Part shown: piece by piece, positions 7,850 through 17,475 of the stretch
How the letters are laid out: every line of letters starts with the position of its first letter
Position numbering within the stretch: position 1 is the stretch's first letter
Origin: DATEDA01 sp963789885
GTDB lineage: Bacteria > Pseudomonadota > Gammaproteobacteria > Burkholderiales > SG8-39
Assembly (NCBI GenBank): GCA_963789885.1
Contig: CAWBNB010000042.1
Location: 62,001 to 126,000 of the forward strand
Direction of reading: 5' to 3'
DNA: 64,000 nucleotides
Translations under genes and position numbers: made by a program
The notes under the pieces: generated by a model
What the model was told of the DNA's origin: nothing
Databases searched by the model: none
The model's input: the letters and a program-made list of their open reading frames with translations, nothing else

Positions 7850-8824
7850 ATGCACATCCCAAGAACCGCTGCCTACACGCTCGCCGCGGCGGTCGCCGCG
7901 GCCGTCGTCGCCGTACCGATCGTGATCGCGCACGACGACTCCGACCGGCTGGATGATCTGCTCCACAGCGTGAAGCGGGCGCGGATCATCGACCTCTCTC
8001 ACAGCTGGGAAATCACATCCCCGATCGCCTCGGTCAACCCGTCCTATTCGTTCGCACTGGCCGCCACGCACGCGAACACGCGCGGGACGTTCGGCGACAA
8101 CGGCCAACTCTCGTTCACGGCGGAGGTGATGCACTTCAGCGGCCAGCACGGGGCACCCAGCATCGACGCGATCGGCCACATCGGGCGCGACGGGAAGCTC
8201 TTCGGCGGCCTCGACGCAGCGGCCTCGACGAGCAATCCCGACGGTATCGGGGCGAGCGGCGTCGGCGCGCAGCTGGCAATCGACAAGTTCCCGCGGGACT
8301 TGCTGATCAGCCGCGGCGTGCTGCTCGACGTGGCGTCGATGATCAACGGGAACCTTGAACCGCTCCCCCCCACCTTTGAGATCACGGCCGAGCATCTCCG
8401 GCGCACGGCGCGACATCAAGGCGTGAAGCTGAAACGAGGCGACACGGTCTTTATTCGCACCGGCTGGGGGCAGTACTTCAACTCCGACAATGCGCTCTAT
8501 GCCGGTGCAAGCTCACCCGGCCCAGGGCTCGATGCCGCCGAGTTCCTGATCAAGCAAGGTGCGCGCATCGTGGGCAATGACACGCTGACTTTCGAACAGC
8601 GGCCGCCGCTCGCGTTTCCACCCCAGGTTAAGCAGCTCCAGGTATTCCCGGTCCACATGCGGATCATCGCGGACTCCGGGATCTTCATCATCGAGAACCT
8701 CAACCTCGAGGGCCTCGCGAAGGCACGCGCATACGAGTTCGCTGTCGTGATCCCGCCGCTTAAGATCTTGGGCGGCACCGGGTCGGCGCTGCGCGCGTTC
8801 GCGCTCGTCGCGCGGGGCGACTGA
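7850..8824 (+). CDS. Exported cyclase-family metal hydrolase (kynurenine-formamidase-like fold)
   Basis: A 324-residue protein of the cyclase superfamily, which holds kynurenine formamidases, isatin hydrolases and related metal-dependent hydrolases. The start has a strong AAGGGAGG site 7 bases upstream and opens with a signal peptide (hydrophobic run AVAAAVVAVPIVIA, then HDDSD), so it probably acts in the periplasm. IIDLSHSWEITSPI is the family's N-terminal motif. The metal site is a variant of the usual HxGTHxDxxxH: HGAPSIDAIGHIG retains Asp and His. LKRGDTVFIRTGWGQY and FPVHMRIIADSGIFIIENL are further family blocks. It stands alone between the prepilin gene and a broken amidohydrolase. The substrate cannot be read from sequence. 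Confidence 0.8.
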   Translation: MHIPRTAAYTLAAAVAAAVVAVPIVIAHDDSDRLDDLLHSVKRARIIDLSHSWEITSPIASVNPSYSFALAATHANTRGTFGDNGQLSFTAEVMHFSGQHGAPSIDAIGHIGRDGKLFGGLDAAASTSNPDGIGASGVGAQLAIDKFPRDLLISRGVLLDVASMINGNLEPLPPTFEITAEHLRRTARHQGVKLKRGDTVFIRTGWGQYFNSDNALYAGASSPGPGLDAAEFLIKQGARIVGNDTLTFEQRPPLAFPPQVKQLQVFPVHMRIIADSGIFIIENLNLEGLAKARAYEFAVVIPPLKILGGTGSALRAFALVARGD

Positions 8825-9203
8825 GTCGGCCGCGGAGGGTGCGCGGCGCTGCATGCACCGTTCCGCAACGCCGCGCGCGGGGTCCTGTTCCCATGTCGTC
8901 CCACTCGCGCACGATGGGCAATGATTGCGAGCGCGTCCCATCGTGCGTCGCGATCGACTCTCGCGCCGCAACATGCTCCCCAGTCATTTCGCCGACAGTC
9001 TCGCCGACAGTCGCTTGACCGGCGATCGCACGAGACCTATCCTCGGCTCGCGTGGCAACGACGAACCGGGTGGTGGCGCGCTTAAGCCGCCCATCGCGAC
9101 AAGCCGCTGCTGAACATCGGCGTATACACCCGGGCGCAGCAGCGGCAGAATAGCCTTAGAGAGTCATCACTTCGAATGACTCGCATTGGAGGAGAAAGCC
9201 GGC
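8825..9203 (+). other. Intergenic region before the amidohydrolase
   Basis: About 380 bases without a convincing gene. It contains a short direct repeat (two copies of TCGCCGACAG at about 8990-9012). The only clear signal is GGAGGAG at 9188-9194, the ribosome-binding site of the next gene. No promoter was recognised with confidence. Confidence 0.4.
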
Positions 9204-10938
9204 ATGTGCAAACTCTGCGATGAAGGCAAGCCCCAGAACCATGACGCCGAAGGCAAGCCCGAGGACCGTGCCGGTTCGCGACGCGATTTCCTGAAGACGA
9301 CGGCAGCGGCGGGCGCCGCTGCTGCGGGGGCGAATCTGTTCGCGACGCGCCCGGCCGGCGCACGACGACGACGACCGCGGAGATCCGCCCGACGACCACG
9401 GCAAGCCCGGCCGGCGCTACGTCATTCGCGGCGGGTCGGTGATGACGATGGACCCGAGCGAAGCCGTGGAATAAGGGCGAATTTTCCCGTAGGCGACGTG
9501 CTGGTCGAGGGCAAGAAGATCCTCGCCGTCGGGCCGAACCTGAATGCGGGCGACGCCGGAGAGATCGACGCGCGCGGCCGGATCGTCATGCCCGGCTTCA
9601 TCGATACGCACCATCACCAGTTCGAGACGGCGCTGCGCAGCTTCCTCGCCGACGGGATACTGATCAACGATCGATCGGGGTCGGCGAGCGCGAGCCCCAC
9701 TTACTTCGAATTCATTCTCCTGACGTTCGCGCCCGTGTACCGTCCGCGAGGACGTGTACATCAACGAGCTGTTCGGCGGACTGGCGCAGCTCGACGACGG
9801 CGTCACGACGGTGCACGACGTCTCGCAGATCCATCACTCGCCGCAGCACTCGGATGCCGCCATCCAGGCGCTGTTCGACACCGGACGCCGCGCCGCCTTC
9901 GGCTATTTCGAGAGCGCGGGGGCCAACATTCTCGGCACCAATCCCGACAACCAGTATCCGAAGGACGCGACCTCGCATCAAGAAGCAGTGGTTCTCGTCG
10001 CGCGACCAGCTGGTCCATATGATCATGGGCGGCGAGGTCTATCTCGAGCGATGCGACGACCCAAGCGTCCTGGACGATCGGACGCCAGCTCGATCTCCAG
10101 ATCGCGGCACACATCCTGTCTCGCCGTTCGGTATCCGACCGACCATGGACAAGCTGCGCGCAGGACCAGGGTGGCAGCCAACATAACATCGGGATCGGCC
10201 CGGACAACCTGTTCATCCACATGACCGGCATGTCCGACACTTGCGTGGCAGAAGGTACGCGAGCTCGGCGCGCAGGTCTCGATCGCCTTTCCGATCGAAA
10301 TGAACATGCGGCACGGCATGCCGCCCATCCTGAGGATGCAGAGCCTCGGCACTCCGCAGGACCCGTTCGAGCCCTCGCTCAGCATCGACGTCGAGTGCAC
10401 GATGACGGCGGATTTCTTCACGCAGATGCGCGTGCCATGAATCTGCAGCGCATGGTGGTGAACCAGATGATCCTCAACAGTCCCGAACGGGAATCAGAAC
10501 TTGCCGAGATCCCCGAATTGGGAACTCCCGCAATCCGCGGTAACCGTTCCCGGGTTTCTTCCCTTATTGGCCGACGCCGCCCGCCGGCATACCGGACCCG
10601 CTGACGACGCGCGACGTGCTGCGCTACGCCACGATCAACGGCGCCAAGGCCCTGAAGCTCGAGAAGAAGACGGGCTCGCTCACGCCGGGCAAGGAGGCCG
10701 ACATCATCATCCTCGACGCCACCGCGATCAACGTGGCGCCGCTCAACAACGTGCCGGGGGCGGTCGTTTCGCTGATGGACCGCACCAACGTCGAGACGGT
10801 GATCGTCGCGGGCAAGGTCCGCAAGTGGAAGGGGCAGCTGCTCGACGTCAATCTGCGCCGGCTGCGCCGGCAGCTCGAGAACTCGCGCGACTACATCTTC
10901 GCCAAGGCGAGGGTCCCGAGAATCTGTTCGGACAGTAG
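9204..10938 (+). pseudogene. Tat-exported amidohydrolase, broken by many frameshifts
   Basis: The start has GGAGGAG upstream and a Tat-type signal (GSRRDFLKTTAAAGAAAAGA). Amidohydrolase features then follow in a changing frame. RYVIRGGSVMTMDP lies at about 9410-9450 and DVLVEGKKILAVGPNL at about 9497. The metal motif GFIDTHHHQFETALRS is at about 9593. ELFGGLAQLDDGVTTVHDVS lies at 9766 and IKKQWFSSRDQLVHMIMGGE at about 9978. GAQVSIAFPIEMNMRHGMPP lies at about 10270 and the C-terminal block DVLRYATINGAKAL...LTPGKEADIIILDA at 10613. The protein ends EGPENLFGQ. At least eight frame changes are needed for ~575 residues, far more than in neighbouring genes. It is either a decaying gene or a stretch of very poor consensus. 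Fold and export are clear; activity is not expected from this reading. Confidence 0.75.
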
Positions 10939-11011
10939 CCTACCGACAGGATACGACTTCGCACGCAACGCGGGGCGGCTCCGGCCGCCCCGCGCGTTTC
11001 GCAGGCGCCGG

Positions 11012-13340
11012 CTACCGTCGCGCCGCCCGAATCGCCTGCCAGACGCGGAACGGCGTGGCCGGCATCGGCACGTCCCGCACGCCGAGCGGCGCCAGCGCAT
11101 CGACGATCGCCTCGACGACCGCTGCGGGCACGCCCACCGTGCCCGTTTCTGCGCCGCCCTTGACGCCGAGTGGGTTCCCTTTCGTCGGAACGTTGCGGGT
11201 GTCGACGACCATCGGCGGGAAGTCGTCCGCGCGCGGCATCGCGTAGTCCGCGAACGAGCCGGTGACGAGCTGCCCGCTCTCGTCCAAGACGACCTGCTCG
11301 AGTAGCGCCTGTCCCGCGCCCTGCGCAATGCTGCCGTGGACCTGGCCTTCGAGCAGCAGCGGATTGATCACGCGGCCGACGTCGTCGACGCCGGCGATCC
11401 GGTCGAGGCGCACGACGCCGGTATCGGCGTCGACCTCCACTTCGACGACGTAGCAACCGTTCGGATAGTTCTGCGGCGTCGCCGACCAGTGGCCGACGCC
11501 TTCGAGGCCCGAGGCCAGCTCCGGCGGCAGCTTCGTCCCCCATTGGTAGGTCGCCCGCGCGGCGCTGTCGAGGGAGACCGAACGGTCGGTGCCGGCGACG
11601 ACGAAGCGACCGCGCTCGAAGGCGATGTCGGCTTCGTCCGCCTCGAGGAGATGTGCGGCGACGCGTTTTCCCTGCTCGATGATCCGGTCCGCGGCGGCGC
11701 GGAGCGCCGATCCGCCGACGGTCGCGGTCCTCGAGCCGAAACTGCCGCGGCCGTAGGACACCTGGTCGGTGTCCCCCTGGATCACGCGGATGCGCTCGAG
11801 CGGCAGGCCGAGCCAGTCGTGGAGCATCTGCGCGTACATCGTCTCGTGGCCCTGGCCGTACGAGAAGGTGCCTGCCACGACGGTTGCGTCGCCGGTCGGA
11901 TCGAAGCGGATCTCCATCCGGTCGGCGACCGTCGCGCAGACCTCGATGTAGAGCCCGAGCCCGCGGCCGCGCCACAGGCCGCGCGCCTCGGTCGCCGCCC
12001 GCCGCGCGGCGAAGCCGTCCCAGTCGGCGAGCGCGCGCGCGGTGTCGAGGATCGTCTCGAACTCGCCGCAGTCGTAGGTCTCGCCGACCGCCGTCCGGTA
12101 GGGCGTCGTCGCGATGAGGTTGCGCCGGCGCAAGGCGACCGGATCGATGCCGAGCTCGCGCGCGGCCTGGTCGAGCGCGCGCTCGACGAGATAGATCGCT
12201 TCCGGCCGGCCGGCGCCGCGGTACGTCGTCAGCGTCCGCGAATGCGTCAGCACGCCGCGCACCGTCACGTGCATCGCCGGGATCGCATAGACGCCCGACG
12301 AGCATCCGCGCGCCGATCAGCGGCGGATGCGCGCCCGACGGACCGACCTGGCACCCGAGGTTGTGGTGGGTCGTCACCCGGAAGCCGAGGATCCGTCCCG
12401 CCGCGTCGAACGCCATCTCGGCTTCGGCGAGCTGATCGCGGCCGTTGAAATCCGCGAGAAACGACTCGCTGCGGTCCGCGATCCACTTTACCGGCCGGCC
12501 GACCCGCTGCGCCGCCCAGAGCACGGCGACCTCCTCGGGGTAGAGGCCGCCCTTCGTGCCGAAGCCGCCGCCCACGTCGCGCGCGACGACGTGAATGCGG
12601 TGCGCCGGCACCTTCAGGATGTGCTCGGCGAGAAGCTGCCGGATGCGGTGCGGGTTCGCGGTGGAGGTGATGAGCCGCCAGCGGGCCTCGTTGCGATCGA
12701 AGGCGCCGATGCAGCCGCGCGGCTCGAGCGGGTTGCCGGCGAGGCGCTGGTTCAGGACGCGGAGCCGCGTCACGTGCGCCGCGTTCGCGAACGCGGCCGC
12801 GGTCTGCGCGCGGTCGCCGAGCTCGTGCGAGAAGCAGACGTTGTCGGACCTTCCCGGCCAGACCGGCGGCGCGTCGCCGGCGATTGCCGCTTCGACTGTC
12901 GGCGCGGCGGCCGCCGGCTCGTACTCGACCGCGACGAGCTCCGCGGCGTCGAGCGCCTGCGCTCGGGTCTCGGCCACGACGATCGCGATCTCGCGGCCGA
13001 CGCACAGCACGCGATCGTGGGCGAGGGCGGGGAACGGTGTCCGGAACCACTTTCCACCCATCACCGAGGGCGGAATGCTCACGCAGGGGATGTCGCCGAG
13101 CGCATCGGCGGCGAGGTCGGCACCGGTCAGCACCGCGATCACGCCGGGCGCGGCGAGCGCGGCGGCGACGTCGATCGACCGGATCCGTGCGCTCGCGTGC
13201 GGCGACCGGACGAATGCCGCGCGCGCGGCGCCGGGGACGTCCCAGTCGTCCGCATAGCGCCCGTTACCCGCGAGCATCCGCAGGTCCTCGGTGCGCCGCA
13301 CTGGGCGGCCGATGCCCCGGTCGAGGCTCGCGTCGGTCAT
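11012..13340 (-). CDS. Molybdenum hydroxylase large subunit (CO-dehydrogenase/xanthine-dehydrogenase family), one frameshift
   Basis: The large, molybdopterin-binding subunit of a xanthine-oxidase-family hydroxylase, which inserts water-derived oxygen into aromatic or heteroaromatic carbon or oxidises aldehydes. Recognisable blocks are GRPVRRTEDLRMLAGNGRYA at the N-terminus, ARDVGGGFGTKGG, TTYRGAGRPEAIYLVE and YGQGHETMYAQMLHDWLG. The C-terminal GVKGGAETGTVG carries the catalytic Glu. The YRGAGR signature is that of form II (CoxL-like) enzymes, not true CO dehydrogenase. The frame breaks once near 12290 (after GARMLV) and resumes with SGVYAIPAMHVTVRG, giving ~776 residues when mended. The FeS and FAD subunits expected for a functional enzyme are not adjacent. 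The gene lies 15 bases behind the VOC dioxygenase gene, so both are probably co-transcribed. Confidence 0.85.
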
Positions 13341-13355
13341 CGAGCTGCTAGGTCG

Positions 13356-14288
13356 CTACATGAAGAATTCGAGCGGAGGCTTCGCACCCCACTGCGTCGT
13401 TTCCTCCGCGGTCCCCGCGAACTTGGACGGGCGATGCGCCTGGTTCACCACGTCGCCGTCGGTGTAGTGCTCGACCCGGTTGCCGAAGGGGTCGCGCCAG
13501 TAGTCGAAGATCTGGCTGCCGAGGAGGTGCCGGCCGACGCCGCAGTCAAGCTGGTAGCCACGCTCGGCGAGATAGTCGTGCGCGCCCATTACGGCGTCCA
13601 GGTCCTGCATCTCGAACGACGAGTGATGGACGTCCGGCGTGTCCGACTGGACGACGAGGAGCGAGTGGTGATCGACGAACTCCACGCCGCGATCGCAGCG
13701 GAGGAACGTCCCGATGACCTTCGACTCGTCGCCCGGAACGCAGAGATAGTCGGACGCCAGCAGCCCGAAGCGCTCGGCGAACCAGCGCACGGCGGCGTCG
13801 TGGTCGCGCACCTTCAGCACGCAGTGCCCGAGGCGCAGCACCCGGCCGGGTTCGCGCCGCGGACGGAGCGGTGCGTTCATCCGCTGCTTAGCGGTCGCCG
13901 CATTGAACGGGCTCGGCTCGCGCACCGGCAGCGCCGGCGCCTGCATGATGCCGTGGATGGCTTCGATCCGATGGCCATCGGCCATAGTCATGACGACGCG
14001 ATTGCCGCCGCCCGGGCCGTTGATGTGCTCGATCCCCGACGATCCCGGCAGCGGAGCGAGCGCCTCCAGGTCGTCGCGCGTCTCGACGCGGAACGCGACG
14101 CCGAGGAAAGCGTTCGAAGCACCGCGCCGCGACACGTGGAGATACGGCGTGGTCGACGCGCCCCGCATGAACAGCGCGTCGGAGGTACGGGCGGCGCGGA
14201 CGAGCCCGAAGTCGGTGAGAAAGGCCTCCATCCGGTCGAGGTCGGTCACCTGGTAGGACACGTAAGCGATGTCGGCGGCTCTGGTCAT
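13356..14288 (-). CDS. VOC-superfamily extradiol dioxygenase-like protein
   Basis: A 310-residue protein with two vicinal-oxygen-chelate modules. The first (DIAYVSYQVTDLDRMEAFLT) is likely non-catalytic. The second (LRLGHCVLKVRDHDAAVRWF, then PDVHHSSFEMQDLD and DPFGNRVEHYTDGD) carries His-His-Glu candidates for the Fe(II) site of type I extradiol ring-cleaving dioxygenases. ATG 14288 starts directly before the first module; an in-frame ATG at 14339 would overlap the GntR-side operator and adds no conserved sequence. It is divergent from the GntR regulator and followed by the Mo hydroxylase. The genetic context suggests cleavage of a hydroxylated aromatic or heteroaromatic ring. Confidence 0.82.
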   Translation of the reverse strand: MTRAADIAYVSYQVTDLDRMEAFLTDFGLVRAARTSDALFMRGASTTPYLHVSRRGASNAFLGVAFRVETRDDLEALAPLPGSSGIEHINGPGGGNRVVMTMADGHRIEAIHGIMQAPALPVREPSPFNAATAKQRMNAPLRPRREPGRVLRLGHCVLKVRDHDAAVRWFAERFGLLASDYLCVPGDESKVIGTFLRCDRGVEFVDHHSLLVVQSDTPDVHHSSFEMQDLDAVMGAHDYLAERGYQLDCGVGRHLLGSQIFDYWRDPFGNRVEHYTDGDVVNQAHRPSKFAGTAEETTQWGAKPPLEFFM

Positions 14289-14312
14289 GGCGCGGGCCGG
14301 GTCGGAGGCCGG

Positions 14313-14336
14313 TTGACGTGTTTCGTAACATGTTAC
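14313..14336 (+). promoter_or_regulatory. Divergent promoter region with perfect 12-bp operator-like palindrome
   Basis: GTAACATGTTAC (14325-14336) is a perfect dyad 5 bases before the regulator's ATG and between the two divergent arms of the catabolic cluster. A TTGACG hexamer (14313-14318) immediately precedes it and would serve as a -35. The position fits autoregulation and control of the divergent dioxygenase by the adjacent GntR protein. Confidence 0.6.
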
Positions 14337-14341
14337 CATGC

Positions 14342-15106
14342 ATGTCTGACATCGCCCTGACTCGCCCCGCCACCGTCTTGCCGGAGCCCCGCCCGATGCC
14401 GAGGATCCAGCGCGCCGCAGCCGCGCGCGCCGCCGCGCCGCCTCCCGATCGCCGTCCGGCGAAGGAGCCGCCGCTGCTCGGACCGGCGCCGAAGACCTCG
14501 CTCGGCGAGGAGGCGTACGAGGCGATCAAGTGGCGCATCCTCAAGATGGAGATCGCGCCGGGGACGTTCCTGAACGTGCAGGAGCTCGCCAACGCGCTCC
14601 GGCTCGGCCGCTCGCCGGTCCATTACGCGGTACTCAGGCTCCAGCACGACGGGCTGCTCGAGGTGCTGCCGCGCAAGGGCATCGTGGTCCGCGCGTGGTC
14701 GCGCGAGGACATCGCGCAGGTGGTCGAGGCTCGCGTGCCGATCGAGGTCCACATGGCTCGCCTCGCGGCCGAGCGCGCGGACAAACAGCAGGTCCGGGCG
14801 CTGAAGGCCTTGCTCACGAACGGGCCGGAGCTGATCGCCGCGAGCGACCGCGAAGGCCTCATGCGGCTCGATCGCGAGCTTCATCACGGGCTCGCGGAGT
14901 GCACGCGGAATCCCATCATCGTGGAGATCCAGGGCCTCCTGCACCAGCGCTCGACGCCCCTCTGGTTCATCAATCTCGCGGACCGCCGCGAGTACGCGCA
15001 GGTGCAGGGCGAGCACGAACGGATCGTCGCCCGCGTCGCGGCCGGCGATCCCGACGGCGCCGCCGCGGCGATGCAGGCCCACCTCGGCGGGCTCGCCCGC
15101 CGCTAG
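14342..15106 (+). CDS. GntR-family (FadR/FCD-type) transcriptional regulator
   Basis: A 254-residue repressor-type regulator. After an Ala/Arg/Pro-rich N-terminal extension (~55 residues) comes the winged helix: AYEAIKWRILKMEIAPGTFL, then LANALRLGRSPVHYAVLRLQ and LLEVLPRKGIVVRAW. The all-helical FCD ligand domain follows (IAQVVEARVPIEVHMARLAA, LDRELHHGLAECTRNPII), with Asp/His residues that usually bind a metal and an organic acid ligand. Starts at 14342 or 14395 are both possible; 14342 places it next to the palindrome. It diverges from the dioxygenase/Mo-hydroxylase pair and leads the cupin-monooxygenase-RidA-Bug operon, so it is the likely local switch. The inducer is unknown. Confidence 0.85.
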   Translation: MSDIALTRPATVLPEPRPMPRIQRAAAARAAAPPPDRRPAKEPPLLGPAPKTSLGEEAYEAIKWRILKMEIAPGTFLNVQELANALRLGRSPVHYAVLRLQHDGLLEVLPRKGIVVRAWSREDIAQVVEARVPIEVHMARLAAERADKQQVRALKALLTNGPELIAASDREGLMRLDRELHHGLAECTRNPIIVEIQGLLHQRSTPLWFINLADRREYAQVQGEHERIVARVAAGDPDGAAAAMQAHLGGLARR

Positions 15107-15130
15107 GTCCACGCACTCGAAGGAACATTC

Positions 15131-15568
15131 ATGGACGACTCGAAGATTCACATCCGTACGCCGGTCGGCGAGGTGCTGGTGGCGAAGCGCGACCTCGACC
15201 CGGCGAAGTGGCTCCACTTCCCCGCCACGGGCTTGAGGCAGTACGTGCTCTGGGTGCACCCCGAGTCCGGCGCGAGCATCGCGCTCCTCGACTTCCCCGA
15301 GGGGTCGGGCGTGCCGGAGAAACACACGCACGCGTCCAACCAGTTCATGTACTGCCTCGAAGGCGAGTACGAATACACCGACTCGAAGATCGTGCTCAAG
15401 CCGGGCGACTTCTACATGAATCCGAAGGACAACCCGCACGGGCCGACGAAGGCGAACAAGCGGAGCCTGCTCCTCGAGGTGTACGACGGGCCGCACTACT
15501 ACGAAGCACCCAAGTACCACACGAAGGAGACGATCGGGAAGGTCGTCACCCGCCCCGGCGGACGATGA
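15131..15568 (+). CDS. Cupin-domain protein
   Basis: A 145-residue single-domain cupin. Motif 1 is GVPEKHTHASNQFMYCLEGEYEYTD, spread over residues ~58-82 with two His and a distal Glu. Motif 2 is PGDFYMNPKDNPHGP with His. These are the usual metal ligands of cupin dioxygenases, isomerases and small-molecule-binding proteins. Its stop overlaps the start of the FAD monooxygenase (ATGA), so the two are translationally coupled and probably act on the same compound. It could be a dioxygenase or an isomerase; sequence alone does not decide. Confidence 0.75.
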   Translation: MDDSKIHIRTPVGEVLVAKRDLDPAKWLHFPATGLRQYVLWVHPESGASIALLDFPEGSGVPEKHTHASNQFMYCLEGEYEYTDSKIVLKPGDFYMNPKDNPHGPTKANKRSLLLEVYDGPHYYEAPKYHTKETIGKVVTRPGGR

Positions 15569-16851
15569 ACCCGCGCGAGCTCGACGTGATCATCGCGGGC
15601 GCCGGCATCGGCGGCCTCACCGCCGCGCTGCAGCTCGCGGCGATCGGCTGCCGCGTCCGCGTCTTCGAGTCGACGCCGGAAATCCGCGAGCTCGGCGTCG
15701 GGATCAACGTCCAGCCGCACGGCGTGAAGCAGCTCGACCGGCTCGGGCTGGGCAAGGCGCTCGCGGACTCGGGCGTCGCGGTCGACGAGCTCATCTACTT
15801 CAACAAGCACGGCCAGGAGATCTGGCGTGAGCCGCGCGGCCTCGCGGCCGGCTACCGCTGGCCGCAGTGCGCGATCAACCGTGGCCGGCTGCAGGGCCTC
15901 CTTCATCGCGGGACGGTCGATCGGCTCGGCGCGGACGTGATCCGCCCTGGCCACCACCTCGCGGGCTTCCAGCAGGATCCGCAGGGTGTCACCGTCCACT
16001 TCGTCGACAAGCGCTCCGGCGCGCGCCTCGGCGCCGAGCGCTGCGACGTCCTTATCGCCGCGGACGGCGTGCACTCGACCGTCCGCCGCCACTTCTATCC
16101 GCACGAGGGGGAGCCGCGCTTCTCCGGACAGCTCATGTACCGCGGCGTGTCCGATTGGACGCCGTACCTCGGCGGCCGCTCGATGTTCATGGCCGGCCAC
16201 AATCTGCAGAAATTCGTCGGCTATCCGATGAGCGGCGCGGCCGAGCGGGCGGGCCGGTGCGAGCTCAACTTCGTCGCCGAGAAGACCATCCCGCCCGACA
16301 CGCCGATGGTGCGCGAGGAATACAACCGGCGCGCCGACCTCGCCGAGATCCTGCCGGTGTTCGAGGGCTGGCGGTTCCCGTGGCTCGACATCCCGGCGGT
16401 GATGCGCGCGTGCAAGGAGCTCTACGTCTTCCCGAAGGTCGACCGCGATCCGATCCCGCAGTGGAGCTTCGGGCGCGTGACCCTGCTCGGCGACGCCGCG
16501 CACCCGATGCACCCGGCCGGCTCGAACGGCGCGACGCAGGCGATCGTCGACGCGCCGGCGCTCGCGGGCGCGATCCTGACCGCGCCCGACGCGGTCGCCG
16601 CGCTCGCGGCCTACGAGTCGGTCCGCCGGACGGCGGTGTCGGCGCTCGTCAACGTGAACCGCAACCAGATGGGGCCGGAGAAGGTGATGATCCTCGCCGA
16701 GCAGCGGGCCCCGAACGGGTTCGAGAACGTGCTCGACGTGCTCACGCGCGAGGAGCTCGAGACGACTTCGCAGAGCTACCGGCGGCTCGCCGGGTTCGAC
16801 CAGGCGGCGATGGACGCACCCGACCCGGTGCTCGACGCCGGGCGCGCGTAG
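15565..16851 (+). CDS. FAD-dependent aromatic-ring monooxygenase (class A flavoprotein)
   Basis: A 428-residue flavoprotein hydroxylase of the PHBH/UbiH/salicylate-hydroxylase superfamily, which uses NAD(P)H and O2 to hydroxylate activated aromatic rings. The N-terminal Rossmann motif is DVIIAGAGIGGLTAALQL. The mid-protein DG motif is CDVLIAADGVHSTVRR. The FAD ribityl-binding motif is VTLLGDAAHPMHPAGSNGAT. Its length is typical. ATG 15565 overlaps the cupin stop. Together with the divergent extradiol dioxygenase and Mo hydroxylase this gives a plausible hydroxylate-then-cleave pathway. The exact substrate cannot be named; 6-hydroxynicotinate- or hydroxybenzoate-type acids are candidates by context only. 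Confidence 0.85.
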   Translation: MNPRELDVIIAGAGIGGLTAALQLAAIGCRVRVFESTPEIRELGVGINVQPHGVKQLDRLGLGKALADSGVAVDELIYFNKHGQEIWREPRGLAAGYRWPQCAINRGRLQGLLHRGTVDRLGADVIRPGHHLAGFQQDPQGVTVHFVDKRSGARLGAERCDVLIAADGVHSTVRRHFYPHEGEPRFSGQLMYRGVSDWTPYLGGRSMFMAGHNLQKFVGYPMSGAAERAGRCELNFVAEKTIPPDTPMVREEYNRRADLAEILPVFEGWRFPWLDIPAVMRACKELYVFPKVDRDPIPQWSFGRVTLLGDAAHPMHPAGSNGATQAIVDAPALAGAILTAPDAVAALAAYESVRRTAVSALVNVNRNQMGPEKVMILAEQRAPNGFENVLDVLTREELETTSQSYRRLAGFDQAAMDAPDPVLDAGRA

Positions 16852-16913
16852 AGCGAAGGCCGCAACACTTGGACAATTTGCGCCGGGGAGGCGCTCAACA
16901 CCGAGGAGAAACC

Positions 16914-17465
16914 ATGAAGAAACTCATCAGCGGCGTAGCGCTCGTCCTGGCCTCGATCGTCCCGCTTCAGGCGGCGCTTGCCCAGAGCGCGATCGACCAG
17001 CGGCTCGAGAAGGCGCTCCGCGAGCTCGGCTTTCCGGACGGGAAGCTGCCCGCGCTCAAGCCGGCGTTCGGCAACTACGTGGACACGGTGCAGGTCGGAA
17101 ACCTGCTGTTCCTCTCGAGCGCTGCGCCGCAGCGTCCGGACGGCCAGTTCGTGAAAGGTCGCGTGCCCGACCAGGTGAAGGTCGAGGACGCGGCCGTGGC
17201 GGCGAAGCTCGCCTGCGTGCGGCAGGTCAACCGGTTGAAGACGGCGCTCGGCGACCTGGGCAAGGTGAAGCGCATCGTCTACGTGCGCGGCAAGACGCTC
17301 GCGCAGGAGGGCTTCACCGACCACACGAAGATCACCGACGCGTGCTCGGCGCTCTTCGTCGAAGTGTTCGGCGAGGCCGGCAAGCACACGCGAACCTCGG
17401 AGGGTCTGTCGTCGGCGCCGTTCGGGGTGACTTTCGAGGTCGACGTCGTCGTCGAGCTGAACTAG
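16914..17465 (+). CDS. RidA/YjgF-like protein with signal peptide
   Basis: A 183-residue protein. A clear N-terminal signal peptide (MKKLISGVALVLASIVPLQAALAQ) precedes a RidA-type alpha/beta domain with YVDTVQVGNLLFLSSAAPQ and VRQVNRLKTALGDLGKVKRI. Cytosolic RidA proteins deaminate reactive enamine/imine intermediates, and relatives act as aminomuconate deaminases in aromatic catabolism. Export of such a fold is unusual. GAGGAGA lies just before the ATG. It sits 10 bases before the Bug receptor, in the same operon as the monooxygenase. Its role in the periplasm is open; it may bind or process the substrate before uptake. Confidence 0.75.
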   Translation: MKKLISGVALVLASIVPLQAALAQSAIDQRLEKALRELGFPDGKLPALKPAFGNYVDTVQVGNLLFLSSAAPQRPDGQFVKGRVPDQVKVEDAAVAAKLACVRQVNRLKTALGDLGKVKRIVYVRGKTLAQEGFTDHTKITDACSALFVEVFGEAGKHTRTSEGLSSAPFGVTFEVDVVVELN

Positions 17466-17475
17466 GGAGGCAACG

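Noticed and set aside
11012..13340. Annotation as carbon monoxide dehydrogenase CoxL
   Set aside because: The active-site loop is YRGAGR (form II), lacking the Cys-containing AYxCSFR loop of true CO dehydrogenase, and CoxM/CoxS are absent.
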